From NCBI GenBank assembly GCA_012032965.1, contig JAAUPT010000052.1:1-8396 (forward strand): a stretch of 8,396 nucleotides of DNA, in the 5' to 3' direction. The stretch is from Nitrospira sp. (lineage in GTDB: Bacteria > Nitrospirota > Nitrospiria > Nitrospirales > Nitrospiraceae). Numbering within the stretch: the stretch's first letter is position 1; the number at the start of each line of letters is the position of its first letter. Shown piece after piece: positions 5,988 to 8,396 of the stretch. The translations under genes were made by a program, and so were the position numbers. The notes under the pieces were generated by a model. That model ran no database searches. It saw nothing but the letters and a program-made list of their open reading frames with translations, and had not been told where the DNA came from.

Positions 5988-7252
5988 TGGCTGAGCCAAC
6001 GATTACTTGCCCCAATTGTAAGACCGAAATCAAACTCACGGAATCTCTCGCGGCTCCGCTGATTGAATCGACTCGTCATGAGTACGAGAAGCGTTTAGCC
6101 CAGAAAGATGCCGATGTGGCCAAGCGCGACGCTGTCCTGCGTGAGCGGGAGGAAGCGATAACCAAGGCGCAACAAACGATCGACGACCAGGTCAACCAGA
6201 AACTTCACGTGGAGCGCGCAAAGATTACAGCTGAGGAAGCCAAAAAAGCCAAGCTCGCGTTGCAGACTGACCTGGACCAAAAAGCGCAAGAAGTCACCGA
6301 TCTTCAGGAAGTCATCAAACAACGGGAAGCCAAGTTGGCAGAAGCCCAGAAAACGCAAGCGGATCTCTTGCGCAAGCAGCGCGAGCTGGACGATGCACAT
6401 CGTGAGCTGGAGCTGACGGTCGAAAAGCGGGTTCAAGAGGGATTGGCTGCGACCAGGGAACAGGCCAAGAAAGAAGCGGAAGACGGGCTCAAACTCAAAG
6501 TCCTTGAGAAAGAACAAACCATCACCTCAATGCAGAAGCAGATCGAGGAGCTGAAGCGAAAGGCCGAGCAGGGGTCCCAACAACTTCAGGGGGAAGTTCA
6601 GGAGTTGGAGTTAGAGGCTCTGTTACGGGAGAAATTCCCTTGGGACACGATTGATCCTGTTCCTAAAGGAGAACATGGTGGGGATGCGCTTCAGCGTGTT
6701 GTGGGATCTCATGGGCAGCCCTGCGGCACGATTATTTGGGAATCGAAGCGGACCAAGAACTGGAGCGATGGATGGCTGGTCAAGTTGAGGGAGGATCAGC
6801 GGGCTGCCAAGGCCGAACTCGCCGTCATCGTGAGCCAGTCACTTCCCAAAGAAGTCGAAACATTCGGGCTGGTTGACAACGTGTGGGTGACCCACACGAA
6901 GACCATGCTCCCATTGGCACTCGCACTCCGCCAGACTCTTATCGAAGTCGCCTCTTCGCGACAAGCGTCCGAGGGTCAACAAACCAAAACCGAAATGATC
7001 TACCAATATCTGACCGGTCCCCGCTTTCGGCATCGAGTCGAAGCCATCGTCGAAGCGTTCTCGACGATGAAGGAGGATCTCGATAAAGAGAAGAAGGCCA
7101 TCATCAAACAATGGGCCAAGCGGGAAGAACAGATCGACCGCGTGATGCAGGCAACGGCGGGTATGTATGGGGACTTACAGGGAATAGCAGGAAAAACAAT
7201 TCAAGAGATCGAAGGACTGGAGCTTCGCGCACTTAACCCTCCGTCCTCCTGA
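5987..7252 (+). CDS. DUF2130 protein: CxxC, coiled coil, PD-(D/E)XK-like C-terminus
   Basis: A complete 421-residue protein, normal length for the DUF2130 family, whose members have no settled function. Residues 5-13 hold a half zinc-ribbon TITCPNCKT (C8, C11). Residues 35-210 are a highly charged, Glu/Lys/Gln-rich coiled coil with no membrane segment, so a cytosolic oligomer is likely. Residues 210-325 form a compact domain with FPWDTIDPVPKGEHGGDAL (D233), GTIIWESKR (E252, K254) and REDQRAAKAELAVIVS (Q271). That D...ExK...Q order is the signature of a PD-(D/E)XK nuclease fold, so DNA binding or cleavage is a reasonable inference. A second helical stretch (335-410) closes the protein. The ATG start gives the expected N-terminus although no Shine-Dalgarno is visible. 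The gene stands alone, divergent from the FlgO-like operon, and unlike that operon shows no frameshift. Confidence 0.88.
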   Translation: MAEPTITCPNCKTEIKLTESLAAPLIESTRHEYEKRLAQKDADVAKRDAVLREREEAITKAQQTIDDQVNQKLHVERAKITAEEAKKAKLALQTDLDQKAQEVTDLQEVIKQREAKLAEAQKTQADLLRKQRELDDAHRELELTVEKRVQEGLAATREQAKKEAEDGLKLKVLEKEQTITSMQKQIEELKRKAEQGSQQLQGEVQELELEALLREKFPWDTIDPVPKGEHGGDALQRVVGSHGQPCGTIIWESKRTKNWSDGWLVKLREDQRAAKAELAVIVSQSLPKEVETFGLVDNVWVTHTKTMLPLALALRQTLIEVASSRQASEGQQTKTEMIYQYLTGPRFRHRVEAIVEAFSTMKEDLDKEKKAIIKQWAKREEQIDRVMQATAGMYGDLQGIAGKTIQEIEGLELRALNPPSS

Positions 7253-7282
7253 TCCTTCAGGATGGCTTTGGTTGCAAGGATC
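7251..7282 (+). repeat. Hairpin at the end of the DUF2130 gene
   Basis: GATCCTT (7251-7257) and AAGGATC (7276-7282) form a 7-bp stem around an 18-base loop, starting inside the stop codon. No T run follows (GGGGCC), so this is at most a weak or factor-assisted terminator or a 3'-end stabiliser. Confidence 0.3.
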
Positions 7283-7475
7283 GGGGCCTAAAGCTGATAC
7301 CTCATACCTCACCCCGGTAAAGCAGCATCACCTCGAGTCGTTGATCATCCCTGTGCACACCGGGGATTCCAGCTAAAACCGGTATTTCCTACGGTTTATC
7401 GCCTACTTGTTGGCCCTCCGCTGATTCACGCTGTCTATTGAGATTGCCAAGCTTATCAGTACTCTCTAGCAGGGT

Positions 7476-7506
7476 TTGACAAGAACGCTTATAGGTAGAG
7501 TACACT
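7476..7506 (+). promoter_or_regulatory. Candidate promoter of the Rh transporter gene
   Basis: A perfect -35 TTGACA (7476-7481) is followed, 19 bases later, by TACACT (7501-7506), a 4/6 match to the -10. The spacing is slightly long. Transcription would start near 7513, giving a 5' leader of about 40 bases with a strong Shine-Dalgarno. Confidence 0.4.
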
Positions 7507-7542
7507 GCTCCCCCAATAATCCCCCTCGTGCCCCAATTGTCT

Positions 7543-7549
7543 AAGGAGG
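7543..7549 (+). promoter_or_regulatory. Perfect Shine-Dalgarno of the Rh transporter gene
   Basis: AAGGAGG, five bases before ATG 7555. It fixes the start codon and predicts strong translation. It is the best ribosome binding site in the window. Confidence 0.85.
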
Positions 7550-7554
7550 CCTCC

Positions 7555-8396
7555 ATGCGGAACAGCTTCTGGTTGAAGATGCTCGGCGCAGCAAGTCTGG
7601 TTCTCTTGTGCATGACAAGTTGGGTCGGCGCCGAAGAGCCGGCTGGTTCCATCAATGAGGCGCGGCTGGTCGCGCAATATAACTACTCGATTCACATCCT
7701 GGCCATGTTGGTGGTCGGCTTCGGATTTCTCATGGTCTTCGTTCGACGGTATGGCTTTGGTGCGACGACCGGCACCTATCTCGTGGTTGCAACCGGCTTG
7801 CCGTTCTACATGTTGTTGCGTGCCAACGGTGTAGTGGGACACGAGATTCAGGCGCATTCGGTCGAAACGCTGATGCTGGCTGAGTTTGCGGTGGCGACGA
7901 CACTGATTGCGATGGGGGCGGTGCTGGGTCGGTTGCGTGTGTTTCAGTACGCCTTGCTCACATTGCTGCTTGTGCCGCTCTACGCACTCAACGAATATTT
8001 GGTCCTGGACAATGGCTCGGGGCTCACCAAAGGGTTTCAGGATTCGGCAGGCTCGATCGTCATTCACGCATTCGGCGCGTATTTCGGGCTAGCGGCCTCT
8101 CTGGTTCTGACAACCGCGCAGCAGCGCAGTCAGCCGATCGAATCCGATCCGACGTCCGATCGGTTTGCCATGCTCGGATCGATGGTGCTGTGGTTATTCT
8201 GGCCGAGTTTTGCGACGGCGATCGTGCCATTCGAGCAAATGCCCCAAACAGTTGTGAATACGATCCTTGCCCTCAGCGGCGCCACGCTCACGACATATTT
8301 CCTCAGTACATATTTCCATCATGGGAAAACCTCGATGGTGGACATGGCCAATGCCGCGTTGGCGGGCGGGGTCTCAATCGGTTCGACCTGTAACCT
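7555..8396 (+). CDS. Rh-type (Rh50-like) ammonium/ammonia channel, N-terminal 280 residues
   Basis: An inner-membrane trimeric channel of the Amt/Mep/Rh superfamily that conducts ammonia/ammonium (some Rh members are also linked to CO2). The start is set by the Shine-Dalgarno. Residues 1 to about 26 are a signal peptide (core MLGAASLVLLCM, then SWVGAEE). Rh-specific segments follow: IHILAMLVVGFGFLMVFVRRYGF (about 46-68), VPLYALNEYLVL (140-151), QDSAGSIVIHAFGAYFGLA (162-180), and SMVDMANAALAGGVSIGSTC (260-279). D163 is the conserved pore-domain Asp and H171 the first of the twin pore histidines. The second His and the C-terminal helices lie beyond the right edge, since Rh proteins are about 400-430 residues. 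The pattern DxxGSxxIHxFGAYFGL separates Rh from ordinary Amt. It is probably a monocistron start, behind its own promoter. No glnK/PII gene is in view. No frameshift was seen in the visible part. Confidence 0.9.
   Translation, partial: MRNSFWLKMLGAASLVLLCMTSWVGAEEPAGSINEARLVAQYNYSIHILAMLVVGFGFLMVFVRRYGFGATTGTYLVVATGLPFYMLLRANGVVGHEIQAHSVETLMLAEFAVATTLIAMGAVLGRLRVFQYALLTLLLVPLYALNEYLVLDNGSGLTKGFQDSAGSIVIHAFGAYFGLAASLVLTTAQQRSQPIESDPTSDRFAMLGSMVLWLFWPSFATAIVPFEQMPQTVVNTILALSGATLTTYFLSTYFHHGKTSMVDMANAALAGGVSIGSTCN

Larger units (their letters stand above)
7253..7554. other. Intergenic leader region upstream of the Rh transporter
   Basis: These 302 bases between DUF2130 and the Rh gene contain no gene I can support. 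Besides the hairpin at the DUF2130 stop, they hold a tandem heptamer (atacctc twice, 7298-7311 region), a long-range inverted repeat CCCCGGT (7312-7318) / ACCGGGG (7359-7365) with a 40-base loop, a short hairpin AAACCG (7376-7381) / CGGTTT (7392-7397) with a 10-base loop, and the candidate promoter at 7476-7506. The short hairpin ends in TTTATC, a poor T run. I saw no convincing sigma54 (GG-N10-GC) element, although ammonium transporters are often under nitrogen control. Confidence 0.4.

Noticed and set aside
6095..6517. Minus-strand 140-codon open frame, Phe/Leu-rich
   Set aside because: This is the antisense shadow of the charged coiled coil of DUF2130 (Glu/Lys codons read as Phe/Leu).
7489..8067. 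Minus-strand 192-codon open frame, His/Gln/Arg-rich
   Set aside because: It is antisense to the Rh transporter, which has a perfect Shine-Dalgarno and clear family motifs.
1..8396. CRISPR array, tRNA, rRNA, transposase, toxin-antitoxin or phage genes
   Set aside because: I looked for regular repeats, cloverleaf-like segments, DDE or integrase motifs and short paired genes, and found none.

Overview
This 8.4 kb window is bacterial chromosomal DNA of moderately high GC by eye, gene-dense on the right and gene-poor on the left. The gene content (Rh-type ammonium transporter, DUF2130 coiled-coil protein, FlgO-domain protein, an orphan heme-copper-oxidase-like membrane protein) and the protein style suggest Nitrospira or a close relative in Nitrospirota. 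That is inference from family knowledge, not from a marker gene.

Left region (1-1750). The 5' end of a secreted sulfatase gene reads leftward off the window edge. About 450 bases with no recognisable gene follow, then a 5'-truncated and frameshifted remnant of a formylglycine-generating-enzyme (FGE/SUMF1) domain reading rightward. After that come a small secreted hypothetical protein reading leftward and a 268-base spacer. FGE-family enzymes activate sulfatases, so the pairing makes functional sense, but this FGE copy looks dead.

Central region (1751-5740). Four tightly spaced leftward genes form a probable operon, transcribed in this order: a secreted FlgO-domain protein; ThiD (HMP/HMP-P kinase of thiamine biosynthesis); a roughly 12-TM, histidine-rich protein distantly like heme-copper oxidase subunit I; and an alpha/beta hydrolase with a complete catalytic triad. 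Intergenic gaps are about 10, 10 and 60 bases. A plausible sigma70-type promoter lies so close to the first start codon that the mRNA may be almost leaderless. Every one of these genes is broken in the literal sequence by one or two single-base indels, all at short homopolymers or doublets. Restoring one base at each site gives continuous, family-typical proteins, so I annotate them as single genes and suspect consensus errors.

Right region (5741-8396). Two rightward genes are undamaged. One is a complete 421-residue DUF2130 protein (CxxC, long coiled coil, PD-(D/E)XK-like C-terminal domain). The other is the 5' two-thirds of an Rh-family ammonium channel with a signal peptide, a perfect Shine-Dalgarno and a candidate promoter. 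It runs off the right edge.

I see no CRISPR array, tRNA, rRNA, insertion sequence or complete defence island. The most informative features are the cluster of seven frameshifts confined to 925-5208, the sulfatase/FGE-remnant pair, and the orphan oxidase-like protein in the thiD operon.
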